DNA from: G039029935 sp039029935
Lineage (GTDB): Bacteria; Chloroflexota; Anaerolineae; Caldilineales; Caldilineaceae
Direction of reading: 5' to 3'
DNA length: 10,264 bases
Assembly: GCA_039029935.1 (NCBI GenBank)
Contig: JBCCFC010000401.1
Location: 1-10,264 of the forward strand
Position 1 is the first letter of the stretch. Every line of letters begins with the position of its first letter. Below the pieces are notes generated by a model, which saw nothing but the letters and a program-made list of their open reading frames with translations, was not told the DNA's origin and ran no database searches. Positions 1 through 7,672 of the stretch are shown piece after piece. The position numbers and the translations under genes were made by a program.

Positions 1-51
1 CTCTGAGAACTGGCCACCGCTTCAATGATATCTCTGAGGAAATGTGATCAG

Positions 52-81
52 CTACACTTATACTGCAGGTGTAAGTTGTAG
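52..81. repeat. Imperfect palindrome centred on CTGCAG
   Basis: The left half, ctacacttatactgcag, matches the reverse complement of the right half, ctacaacttacacctgcag, apart from two single-base gaps and one mismatch, so about 30 bases can fold back around a central CTGCAG. It lies in the gene-poor start of the window. It could be a degenerate regulatory site or the end of a vanished element, or it could be chance; nothing nearby decides between these. Confidence 0.25.
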
Positions 82-159
82 ACAGAGAATGTTATGCAAC
101 CTAGTTCAGCCGACATAGTAGAGAGAGAGGGACACTGCATACTCAGCGGGTTAGAATAA

Positions 160-306
160 AATGAAGAAACATTTGCAAGAAAAATTAGGAATGAGCAGGC
201 GCTGCTCCTCCTGTCGCTGCTCCTGCTGTGGCGCTGCGCCAACCGTCAACGCTTCTTGACCGAGCAGGGCTATGAGTATCAGATTTTGTATGAGGATCAG
301 GTGTAA
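160..306 (+). pseudogene. Remnant of the C-terminal end of an XPB-type DNA helicase
   Basis: This reading frame is open from just after a TAA at 157-159 to a TAA at 304-306 and has no start codon or ribosome binding site in its open part. Its last 21 codons (241-306) begin NRQRFLTEQGYEY. From memory this closely matches the extreme C-terminus of bacterial XPB/ERCC3-type 3'-5' DNA helicases, where mycobacterial XPB ends with a segment like HRQRFLAEQGYGY. The codons before it (202-240) read LLLLSLLLLWRCA from CTG/CTC-rich low-complexity DNA and do not look like helicase. I read it as the last piece of an XPB gene whose upstream part was deleted, displaced by an insertion, or frameshifted beyond recognition. 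Bacterial XPB proteins carry the same N-terminal domain that recurs in the three large proteins downstream, which makes the location unlikely to be accidental. The match is short, so the identification is tentative. Confidence 0.45.
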
Positions 307-324
307 ATAAACTGATAGTGTGTA

Positions 325-394
325 GGACCTTCGGAAGGTGAGTAGGTAGTTTCTTCGACGAATCACAAATTCTGTACTCACTTCCCGAAGGTCC
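325..394. repeat. 20-bp inverted repeat pair with nested dyads
   Basis: Bases 325-344 (ggaccttcggaaggtgagta) and the reverse complement of 375-394 agree at 18 of 20 positions, separated by 30 bases. The left arm contains a perfect internal dyad, ACCTTC-g-GAAGGT (327-339). The right arm contains a weaker version (380-392). The two dyad centres are 53 bp apart, about five helical turns, so two bound dimers would sit on the same face of the DNA. No T-run follows on the plus strand, so a classical intrinsic terminator is unlikely. The element lies between the helicase remnant and the 68-residue gene. It could be an operator pair controlling the downstream operon, a 5' leader hairpin, or a small palindromic mobile repeat. 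Confidence 0.6.
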
Positions 395-435
395 GAGCCA
401 GCTACTATATAAACACCAAAAGTTAGGAAAAAATC

Positions 436-642
436 ATGAGTAAAGCCATATTACACGAGAACTTACCACTGATCGAGGTCGCAGAATCATATATTCTCGA
501 CATGCTCCTCTCTGACAAAAATGCCAAGTCGATGTTGTTGACGCGCCTCTCCGACAAGGTGGCAGTGGTTGAGCCGGAGAAATTGGATGCATTGTTGGCG
601 CGCTTGCTTAAGCTGGGACATACACCCAAAGTGTTGAAATAG
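436..642 (+). CDS. Small protein resembling the C-terminal module of the downstream XPB-NTD-like proteins
   Basis: This is a 68-residue soluble protein with no signal peptide or membrane segment, first gene of a four-gene run. The ATG at 436 is supported by AGGA (425-428) seven bases upstream. Residues 17-66 align without gaps to the last part of the third large paralog (about residues 693-742), with some 12 identities in 50. Shared positions include LxxxLLS, a K, RL, a V, and the final G of KLGH versus WAGL. The pattern, two helices around a short hydrophobic strand (KVAVVE), also recalls the closing segment of actinobacterial helicase-associated proteins as I remember them. It therefore looks like a free-standing copy of that module, perhaps a binding partner or competitor of the large proteins. 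The next gene starts 9 bases after its stop, suggesting co-transcription and translational coupling. Function is not known. Confidence 0.75.
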   Translation: MSKAILHENLPLIEVAESYILDMLLSDKNAKSMLLTRLSDKVAVVEPEKLDALLARLLKLGHTPKVLK

Positions 643-651
643 AGAGTGACT

Positions 652-2925
652 ATGGCAAAACGAACACAGAATCGTCGCTTTGATAATTACCTCAATAATG
701 TAAACGCCGATCAACTAAAGAGGATGGTCCACGCTTATGGCAACACACCAAAAAAGCTCAAGAAGGAAAATATTGCGGCCCTCAAAATAATTCTTGCCAA
801 TGCCCAGCAACTACGCAAGGTCGTCAATGCGCTTGACCCGTTTGAGAGACAGACGTTAGCATTGATCAAAAAGATGGGAAATATTGACGAGCAAGACCTG
901 ACCCGCCATTTGGTGATCACGGGTGTTGAGTTACCAGAATTAGAGGAACATCGGAGCTATGGTAGATATGCCCTCGAACGCCTCATGGAACTTGGGTTGA
1001 TGATGAACCCCTCTCGCTATTACTACTCAAACTACTACACCTCAGAGGCATTTGTCGATCATCGCATTTTGGCTCAGGTGCCACCACCTGTTATGCACCG
1101 TTTGTCCTTGAAGGCCGCATCTGACAAGACTGTCTCTACCCTCAACCCACAATCTCGACTACCATCCACCGTTGCCTTTGACCTGATTGGCTTTATTCAA
1201 AAAGTCGAAAACATGGATGGGCTGGGGGTGACACAACAACAAAAGGTGCGTGTACGTGAGTTGCGTCAGCTTGAGAAGTCACTAAAATGGCCCAAAGGTG
1301 ATTTAGAAATCGATGGGTTGATTTTTAAAGATATCGTACTGGGATTGGTCGCAGCCCTGACCCAGGCCAGAATGTTCAGACAAACCACCGAGAAAGTGGT
1401 TGTGGCGAAATCGGTCGAAACGTTTGCCAAGAAGCCATTCCCTGAACAGATTTCGACACTGATGAATGGGTTTGAGAAGGCTGAGGGTTGGAACGAGTTA
1501 GGGAGTCGATACCTATCGGATACGACAGTTGAAGTCTTTCGGCAAACTGTCCTAACATTTTTGCGCAGCCTCCCGCTTGGTTCGGATGATTTCTATTTGC
1601 TTGATGACTTTGACAATGCCCTCTATGAACGCGTTGGTGAATTCATCGGCGTGGCACATTATATCAATAAACCACAGTATTATGGGCGTGCTACACCAAA
1701 ACAACATCAAGAACGCGAAGAAAAGTGGCGTAAAGATCGTCGTAAAAGCTGGTTGGAAACAGAACGCCCTTGGCTGAATGGCGCGTTTTCCTCATGGCTC
1801 TACTATCTGGGGTTAGTGGAAGTGGCCGTTGAGAACAAAGCGGTTGTGGCATTTCGGCTGACCAAACTGGGTACAGCGGTGTTGCATCCCGAAGAGAACA
1901 TTGACATTGACGCCATCAAGACAGGCCGCGTCAATGCCAAAGCCAACGGTGCGTGGATTGTCCAGCCCAACTTTGAGATCATCGCCTTTCTCGATCAAAT
2001 TACGACTCAACAAATTATCTTTCTGGAGCAACATGCGGAACGGAGCCAAACCCAGCAATATACCGCCCACTATCTGATTACACGGGAGTCGGTCTATCAG
2101 GGACTGGAGCGTGGTGCAAAACTCGAAGATTTTCTGCGTGTGTTGGAAAAACATGCACAGACCCCTATCCCACAGAACGTCCTGATCGACATCAAGGAAT
2201 GGGCGGGATTACGTGAGCAGGTAACACTCCACTATACGGCCAGTCTGTTAAGCTTTGTGTCTGAGGAGGAACGTCAGAAGAATGTTGAACGCGGGTTAAA
2301 AGGCACATTGGTGGGCGACCGCTACATGCTTCTGGATGCAAAGGTCGCCGAAGGGCTTAAGGCTGTCAATACGAGCGATAAACTTGATCACATCAACTAT
2401 CGCCATCAACTCGATCCAATCGTCATCGTGACCGAGAAAGGGACAATGACATTGAGCAAGAAAGCGACCGATCTCTTCCTTGAACCACAGCTAGACCACT
2501 GGGCAGAGCGTACCAAAGAGGATACTTGGCAGCTCACCCAAGCCAGTGTCAGTACACAGGTAAAAGCGGGTGGACGTATTAGCGATCTGTTCACATTGCT
2601 CGAAGATCGGATGGTGCCTCGCAGCAGAGTAGCCCCATTCCTAGAGACTGCGCTACGAAACTGGGGCGGACGGACCAAATCGATTCAATGCGAGTCGATG
2701 GTCGTTCTGCGCTTTGATAGCCATGATCTATATAGAACGATTTTGGAACACAAGCAGATACAGCCCTATTTACAGGGGCGTCTTGATCCAAAAGAAATCA
2801 GTAAAGCTGCCCGTGGTCGGGAAGGCGATAATGTGCTTTTGTTTAAAGAGTCGGATATGAAGCAGGTGCGCAAAGTTTTGGAATGGGCAGGGTTTGATCT
2901 TTCTGCGATTGAGGTAGAAGAGTAG
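652..2925 (+). CDS. XPB/Ssl2 N-terminal-domain-like protein, paralog 1 (no ATPase domain)
   Basis: This is a 757-residue protein. I chose ATG 652 over in-frame GTG 646 because GAGAG (642-646) lies five bases before the ATG, while the GTG overlaps it; the third paralog also starts M-A-K/N. Modules in order: an N-terminal helical module with NADQLKRMV and LDPFERQTLALIK (about 6-75); a winged-helix-like block AFSSWLYYLG (378-387) leading to FRLTKLGTAVLHPE; an XPB N-terminal-like (Helicase_C_3 type) domain starting AWIVQPNFE (434 on), with QQYTAHY, TRESVYQGLERG and PIPQNV...EWAGLREQV (to about 530); HWAER (W617) followed by WQLT; NWGGR (670-674); and a C-terminal module (693-757). No Walker A, DExH or nuclease motif is present, so it probably binds DNA or protein rather than catalysing. 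The C-terminal module has an insert (DPKEISKAARGREG) not seen in the two downstream paralogs. Its stop lies 4 bases before paralog 2. The cellular role is unknown; helicase accessory factor is inferred. Confidence 0.9.
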   Translation: MAKRTQNRRFDNYLNNVNADQLKRMVHAYGNTPKKLKKENIAALKIILANAQQLRKVVNALDPFERQTLALIKKMGNIDEQDLTRHLVITGVELPELEEHRSYGRYALERLMELGLMMNPSRYYYSNYYTSEAFVDHRILAQVPPPVMHRLSLKAASDKTVSTLNPQSRLPSTVAFDLIGFIQKVENMDGLGVTQQQKVRVRELRQLEKSLKWPKGDLEIDGLIFKDIVLGLVAALTQARMFRQTTEKVVVAKSVETFAKKPFPEQISTLMNGFEKAEGWNELGSRYLSDTTVEVFRQTVLTFLRSLPLGSDDFYLLDDFDNALYERVGEFIGVAHYINKPQYYGRATPKQHQEREEKWRKDRRKSWLETERPWLNGAFSSWLYYLGLVEVAVENKAVVAFRLTKLGTAVLHPEENIDIDAIKTGRVNAKANGAWIVQPNFEIIAFLDQITTQQIIFLEQHAERSQTQQYTAHYLITRESVYQGLERGAKLEDFLRVLEKHAQTPIPQNVLIDIKEWAGLREQVTLHYTASLLSFVSEEERQKNVERGLKGTLVGDRYMLLDAKVAEGLKAVNTSDKLDHINYRHQLDPIVIVTEKGTMTLSKKATDLFLEPQLDHWAERTKEDTWQLTQASVSTQVKAGGRISDLFTLLEDRMVPRSRVAPFLETALRNWGGRTKSIQCESMVVLRFDSHDLYRTILEHKQIQPYLQGRLDPKEISKAARGREGDNVLLFKESDMKQVRKVLEWAGFDLSAIEVEE

Positions 2926-2929
2926 ACTT

Positions 2930-5212
2930 ATGTCTGAAACCAATGTCACCTTTGACCACATTTTTCGGTTTATCAACGCGGATGATCTCAAAAAGATGGT
3001 ACGAGGTTATCATCATGCTGGCCCCCCTTCCGAGCGGATACGACTACGCAAACAACAGTGTATCGATTTCATCAGCCAAACGCTTGCTGATCCACAAGCA
3101 GCACGTAGAGTCGTCACAACGCTGAGTCCAGTGCGGAAACTCGCATTAGCGACACTCAAATTGATTGATGATGATCTCACACCCGATACCTTGACCATAG
3201 CGATTCTCGCTTCAGGCATCAACATCCCCTCATGGCTAGAAGGCAAACGCAATGTGATTGGCACTGCGCTCTTGGAAAATCTAGCAGAACATGGGCTGGT
3301 GATGGATAGCTCTTGGCGGGCGGCAAAGGGTCGGATTTATAGTTCTAGTTTCCGTTCTGTCTATAGTGCCTTTTCTGACCCGCGTTTGCTTGCCCATGTC
3401 GGCCTACCACCTGTCAAAGAGCTAAACTTAAAAACGACGACGCCCAAACATGATACATCTATGCGTCATCCCTCAAGGGTCATGCTTGATATCATCGGAC
3501 TGCTCCAAACCATTGACAATATGGGTGGTCTGGGCTATACCAAGCAAAGGACAATCCGCGTCAGTGATCTACGAAAATTTCAGAAGACATTGCAGTGGTC
3601 ACAGCCCGACATTGAGATTGATGGGTTTATGCTTCGAGATGCACCCAAAGGTTTGCTCTTCGCTTTACAAAATGCTGAGTTTTTGGTTGAAGAACAGAAA
3701 AAGTTGATACTGAAATACTCTGTTGAAGAGGTCGCCGACCAAAACCCGGCCAAACAGATCGAGCGTCTGATGGTTGGGTTTATTCGCAATGCGGATTGGC
3801 TAGAAGCCCGTGAGACAGTACCACAGATCGATCTTGAACTTGTGCGGGATTTTCGCGTCGCATTAATGCTGATGTTGCGCGCATTACCTCCCGATAGCGA
3901 CGAATTTTTCACATTCAGTTCTCTGAGCAACAGACTTTATCTACGAATTGGTGAGCAGTTCTCATTGGGTAGGGGGCGTGTTCATAATTATATTCGTATA
4001 CGCAGAGACGCCTCTGGGAAAATGGCCGGAGTAGAGCAAGATTCGCATGAGGCCAACCAGCTTCGATGGCGCAAATATGAGCATTTCTGGCTACAAGATG
4101 CACTTTCGTCTTGGCTCTATTACTTAGGCATGGTGGAGTTATATGTCAAGGAACAACAAATTGTTGCTTTTCGGCTGACCCAATTGGGCAAGGCGGCACT
4201 CCATCCCGAAAAGTCATTTGATATTGCGTCACAGACAACACTTGATGATAGCAACGATGAACCTGAGACCAACGCTGAGGCATGGATTGTCCAACCCAAT
4301 TTTGATATTATTGTCTACATGGACAAAACCACACCCACACAATTGGCCTTCTTGGAAGGTCACGCCGAACGCATACAGTCACAACAATACACCGCACACT
4401 ACCGACTCACCCGCGAATCCGTCTATCGTGGCTTAGAGCGTGGCACAGGTACTGTCGATGACTTTGTGGCTACACTCGAACGTCATGCCCAAGCACCACT
4501 GCCCGATAACATCCGCATTGAAATCGCTGAGTGGTCTGCACTCCGCGAGCAAATCCGGCTGCATCACCGTGCTAATCTGCTCGAATTTGCATCTGCTGCC
4601 GACCGTCAAATCGCACTGGACAACAAGCTGCCAAGTACACCGATTGGCGATCAGTATCTGCTCCTCTCACCAACTGTAGATGTATTTCAACTTTCTAGCT
4701 ACGTACGCGATATTCACAGAGTCAACTATGAATATTTATTGACCAAAGTATTAGAAACCAACGAGCATGGCTTGATCAAAATCAAAGCTGATTCATCTGA
4801 CCTGCTGCTGCCGGGCAAACTAGATAATTGGGCCGAACGCACAGGAGCGAATCAGTGGCAATTGACCGAAGCCAGTGTCAAGGCCAATGTCAAAGCGGGC
4901 GGGCGTATTAACGAACTTCAGCAACTCCTAGATGCTCGTCGCCTTAGCCATAGCCATATCCCACCAATGCTCAACGTTGCCCTGAGCAATTGGGCTGGGC
5001 GTCCCCAGAAAACTGAATTAGGGTCCATCATTGTGGTACGCTGTCCAAATAACCATACCGCCGTGGCTCTGCGCCAGAGTACACGCCTGAAACCCTATTA
5101 CCGAGGTAGTTCAGAATCGACTGTGTTGTTTTTTGATGGTGCGCATGAGAATGAAGTGCGGGCATTTTTGTCGTGGGCCGGGTTTAATCTGGATGTCATG
5201 ATGGCAGAATGA
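2930..5212 (+). CDS. XPB/Ssl2 N-terminal-domain-like protein, paralog 2 (no ATPase domain)
   Basis: This is a 760-residue paralog of its two neighbours, starting at ATG 2930 four bases after the previous stop, with purine-rich GAAGAG in the end of the previous gene as the likely ribosome binding site. The N-terminal module carries INADDLKKMV and LSPVRKLALATLK. The central block is ALSSWLYYLGMVEL (391 on), preceded by a longer arginine-rich stretch (RIRRDASGK) than in paralog 3. The XPB N-terminal-like domain opens AWIVQPNFDII (451 on), with QQYTAHYRLTRESVYRG and PLPDN...EWSALREQI. Then come NWAER, WQLTEASV, VKAGGRINEL, NWAGR and a short C-terminal module ending FLSWAGFNLD. A linker rich in D, E, N and T (about 430-449) separates the winged-helix-like block from the XPB-like domain. 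No ATP-binding or nuclease motif is visible. Separate retention of three diverged full-length copies suggests distinct roles, possibly subunits of one assembly; that is inference. Confidence 0.9.
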   Translation: MSETNVTFDHIFRFINADDLKKMVRGYHHAGPPSERIRLRKQQCIDFISQTLADPQAARRVVTTLSPVRKLALATLKLIDDDLTPDTLTIAILASGINIPSWLEGKRNVIGTALLENLAEHGLVMDSSWRAAKGRIYSSSFRSVYSAFSDPRLLAHVGLPPVKELNLKTTTPKHDTSMRHPSRVMLDIIGLLQTIDNMGGLGYTKQRTIRVSDLRKFQKTLQWSQPDIEIDGFMLRDAPKGLLFALQNAEFLVEEQKKLILKYSVEEVADQNPAKQIERLMVGFIRNADWLEARETVPQIDLELVRDFRVALMLMLRALPPDSDEFFTFSSLSNRLYLRIGEQFSLGRGRVHNYIRIRRDASGKMAGVEQDSHEANQLRWRKYEHFWLQDALSSWLYYLGMVELYVKEQQIVAFRLTQLGKAALHPEKSFDIASQTTLDDSNDEPETNAEAWIVQPNFDIIVYMDKTTPTQLAFLEGHAERIQSQQYTAHYRLTRESVYRGLERGTGTVDDFVATLERHAQAPLPDNIRIEIAEWSALREQIRLHHRANLLEFASAADRQIALDNKLPSTPIGDQYLLLSPTVDVFQLSSYVRDIHRVNYEYLLTKVLETNEHGLIKIKADSSDLLLPGKLDNWAERTGANQWQLTEASVKANVKAGGRINELQQLLDARRLSHSHIPPMLNVALSNWAGRPQKTELGSIIVVRCPNNHTAVALRQSTRLKPYYRGSSESTVLFFDGAHENEVRAFLSWAGFNLDVMMAE

Positions 5213-5245
5213 CGCTTGATTGAGTATGTGAAATGAAGGTGTATT

Positions 5246-7498
5246 TTGGCTAATTCGATTCGTACCTTTGATCCATATTTCCCCAAAATTAACGCCGATG
5301 ATCTAAAAAAGATGTTGCCCACCTATGGCTATCGAGATGGTGCAAAAATGCGCAAGCAGGCGTGTATTGACGCGCTCAAAAGCGCGTTGGCAGACCCTAA
5401 CCATGTGCGAAAAATCATCAGCAAGCTAAATCCATTTCAACGGCTGGCACTGGCTTTTATCAAACAGGCAGGTGGCGAAATTGAGGATCAGGCATTGGTG
5501 CTCGCGTTACTCGCATCCGGCGTTGAGATACCCGTTGATGCAAGACCAATTGAGAGCCGTTATGGTCGACAGCAGTCTATTACCCAGACGGTGGTTGCAT
5601 CGTTGACAAAACGAGGTCTTGTCATGGGACAAGGCGGTTTTCGTTATAGCAGTGGGAGTGTCTATTTTGGCTCTTATGCTCCCAATCTGATCTTCTCTGA
5701 TTACCGTTTGCTCGCCGGAGTAGATTTGCCCAATATCCCCACCGTTCCCTTAGAAACCTATCGAATCAGTCCCAATCAATCAGCCGAAACAAGCTTAGTC
5801 CGAATGCCAACCGTCGTGATGCTGGACATCATCAGCTTTTTGCATGCATTAGAGAATATAGACGGTATCCGCACAACACAAAAAGGGAAGCTGCGTGTTA
5901 CAGAACGGCGAAAGCTGCAAAAAGCACTGCAATGGTCGGGCGACGATCTTGAACGAGATGGGCTGATTTTTAAGGACGCCGCCTTTGGGCTGCTACATGC
6001 CATGCATTCTGCCGAGCTGGTGGATATAGATTCTGGCGGTTTCTATCTGGCCATCCCGACGGATAACGTTGCGGAACAAGAACCAGCAGTGCTAATTTCA
6101 TCGCTGCTTGATGGATTTCGTGCGTTAACAGCGTGGAATGAATCTGGCCCAAAACAGCTCGAGTCCTACGGCGAAACGTATCGTGCCTTTCGTGTGGCGT
6201 TCCTCCTATTTCTCACGTCTATACCCCATGAGACCGATGCGTTTTACACCGTCGATGTGATTGACCGTGCCTTATATGAGCGTATTGGCGCATACTATTC
6301 CCTTTATGGAGGATTTGGCAAAAGAGACCGAGCTACCTGGGTGGGGCGGGAACGTCCTTGGATTGAGGCCGCATTCTCTTCATGGCTTCACTATCTGGGT
6401 ATGGTCGAATTGCGTATGAAAGACAATCGCATTGTCGCCTTCCGCCTGACACCACTGGGCAAATCAGCCCTCCATCCGCACAAAGAGTTCGCCACGCCAG
6501 CCACGTCCGCCCCATCAAACGACGCCACACAATCCGCAACGGATACATCTGGCGTATGGGTGGTGCAGCCCAACTTTGATGTGATTGTCTACCTCAAGAA
6601 TGTCACACCACGCCAACTCACCTTTCTCGAACGCCATGCCCAACGCATCCAGTCACAGCAATACACGGCCACCTATCGCATCACACGTGACGCCATCTAT
6701 CAAGGCTTGGAGCGCGGCACAGAGATTGACGACCTGCTGGCAGCGTTGACCGAACATGCACAGACGCCACTGCCACAAAACGTCGTCACCGAACTCAAAG
6801 AGTGGGCCGCACTACGTGAACAGGTTGTGTTACATCACAATGTTAGTCTCATGGAATTTGCAACCGAAGCCGCCCGCGAAGCCGCCCTCAACGCAACCAT
6901 TGCCATCAAACCCATCGGCGACCGTTTCTTACTGGTGAAGCCACTGCCAATGGGTCGCCGCAGTGTCTTTCCGGTTTCCTTTGGCCCTGTTGAACGCATC
7001 AACTACAGACACCCACTGCCTGAAGTGCTAACCATCAGCGAAGAGGGTAAGATCACGCTCAAAGAGGAGATACCCGAGCTAATGCTGAAAGCACAGCTAA
7101 ATAACTGGGCAGAACACCAAAAGGCCAACATCTGGCAGTTGACTAAAGCCAGCGTCTCGGCACAGGTACGTGGTGGACGACGTATCGATGAGTTGCTTTA
7201 CGTGTTGAATAGGCGAGGTGGGCGAAAAATTCCAGCCTTTCTTGAACTGGCTCTACGAAATTGGGGTGGGCGACCACCGACGGCAACATTTGGGACCTAT
7301 GTCATGCTTGATTGTCCGAGTGAAGAGGTGTTGAAGGCGATACTGTCCAGCGAACAGATCAAGAAGTATGTGCAGGGGCGTCTTGAGGGGAATGTACTGC
7401 TCTTTGCTGTTGAAGATAGGGAGGCGGTTCAGGCGTTGTTGGTGTGGGCTGGGCTTGAGTTGGAACCAGTTGATTCGGAACGCGTGAACATTCGTTAA
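5246..7498 (+). CDS. XPB/Ssl2 N-terminal-domain-like protein, paralog 3 (TTG start)
   Basis: This is a 750-residue third paralog. It most likely starts at TTG 5246: GAAGG (5235-5239) lies six bases upstream, no in-frame ATG precedes it, and the product then begins MANSIRTFD, parallel to paralog 1. The rare start may lower its translation relative to its neighbours. Modules match the other two: INADDLKKML and LNPFQRLALAFIK at the N-terminus; AFSSWLHYLGMVEL (376 on); a Ser/Thr/Ala/Asp-rich linker; VWVVQPNFDVIVYL (437 on) opening the XPB N-terminal-like domain, with QQYTATYRITRDAIYQG and PLPQNV...EWAALREQV; then NWAEH, WQLTKASV, VRGGRRIDEL, NWGGR and a C-terminal module that aligns with the 68-residue protein at the head of the operon. 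No Walker or DExH motif is seen. A 33-base gap separates it from paralog 2, the largest gap in the run, and it is probably the last gene of the transcript. Confidence 0.9.
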   Translation: MANSIRTFDPYFPKINADDLKKMLPTYGYRDGAKMRKQACIDALKSALADPNHVRKIISKLNPFQRLALAFIKQAGGEIEDQALVLALLASGVEIPVDARPIESRYGRQQSITQTVVASLTKRGLVMGQGGFRYSSGSVYFGSYAPNLIFSDYRLLAGVDLPNIPTVPLETYRISPNQSAETSLVRMPTVVMLDIISFLHALENIDGIRTTQKGKLRVTERRKLQKALQWSGDDLERDGLIFKDAAFGLLHAMHSAELVDIDSGGFYLAIPTDNVAEQEPAVLISSLLDGFRALTAWNESGPKQLESYGETYRAFRVAFLLFLTSIPHETDAFYTVDVIDRALYERIGAYYSLYGGFGKRDRATWVGRERPWIEAAFSSWLHYLGMVELRMKDNRIVAFRLTPLGKSALHPHKEFATPATSAPSNDATQSATDTSGVWVVQPNFDVIVYLKNVTPRQLTFLERHAQRIQSQQYTATYRITRDAIYQGLERGTEIDDLLAALTEHAQTPLPQNVVTELKEWAALREQVVLHHNVSLMEFATEAAREAALNATIAIKPIGDRFLLVKPLPMGRRSVFPVSFGPVERINYRHPLPEVLTISEEGKITLKEEIPELMLKAQLNNWAEHQKANIWQLTKASVSAQVRGGRRIDELLYVLNRRGGRKIPAFLELALRNWGGRPPTATFGTYVMLDCPSEEVLKAILSSEQIKKYVQGRLEGNVLLFAVEDREAVQALLVWAGLELEPVDSERVNIR

Positions 7499-7520
7499 TC
7501 TCAAGAGGTAATGGGACGCT

Positions 7521-7542
7521 ACGGGTAAAGTAAGTTTACCGT
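7521..7542. repeat. Stem-loop with GGTAAA/TTTACC arms
   Basis: GGTAAA (7524-7529) and TTTACC (7535-7540) are perfect complements around a five-base loop, and the stem extends by two or three pairs if one G is bulged. It lies 25 bases after the stop of paralog 3 and just upstream of a promoter-like sequence. No T-run follows, so it is a weak terminator candidate at best. It could be a regulatory site for the downstream promoter. Confidence 0.35.
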
Positions 7543-7548
7543 ATGAAG

Positions 7549-7577
7549 TTGAGAAAATACACTCCATCTGGTAAAAT
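7549..7577 (+). promoter_or_regulatory. Sigma-70-like promoter for the nuclease/TOPRIM cassette
   Basis: TTGAGA (7549-7554) and TAAAAT (7572-7577) each match five of six consensus bases and are separated by an ideal 17 bp. Transcription would begin near 7584, leaving a leader of about 90 bases before the nuclease start codon. The position, between the end of one operon and the first gene of another on the same strand, supports a real promoter. Confidence 0.6.
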
Positions 7578-7584
7578 ATAAATA

Positions 7585-7607
7585 TGCTGAACTACCATTG
7601 TTCAGCA
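7585..7607. promoter_or_regulatory. Perfect 8-bp inverted repeat at the predicted transcription start (operator candidate)
   Basis: TGCTGAAC (7585-7592) and GTTCAGCA (7600-7607) are exact complements around the seven-base spacer taccatt. The repeat begins where the promoter above predicts transcription to start, the usual place for a repressor site. It could instead act as a leader hairpin in the mRNA. No repressor gene is encoded next to it within the window. Confidence 0.5.
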
Positions 7608-7672
7608 CATGGGATGATGACATTTTGATTAAGCAAATTTAGTATGGATAACATTACCCAAAGGGCTCGCCA

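Noticed and set aside
48..381. Minus-strand open frames of 64 and 76 codons in the gene-poor start of the window
   Set aside because: They have unlike-protein composition, no ribosome binding site, overlap each other and the inverted repeat, and run antisense to the helicase-like tail.
325..394. CRISPR-like or insertion-sequence end
   Set aside because: Only two arms exist, in inverted orientation, with no spacer periodicity and no transposase or target-site duplication nearby.
646..651. GTG at 646 as the start of paralog 1
   Set aside because: The only purine-rich binding site (642-646) overlaps it, whereas ATG 652 has proper spacing and gives an N-terminus parallel to paralog 3.
1813..2154. 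113-codon minus-strand frame inside paralog 1
   Set aside because: It is a shadow of the strongly conserved XPB-like region on the plus strand, with no independent support.
652..7498. Helicase or ATPase activity in the three large proteins
   Set aside because: No Walker A (GxGKT/S), DExD/H or other motor motif is visible in any of them; similarity is to the XPB N-terminal domain only.
7521..7607. Intrinsic terminator after paralog 3
   Set aside because: Two stem-loops are present but neither is GC-rich with a following T-run; they fit regulatory sites around the downstream promoter better.
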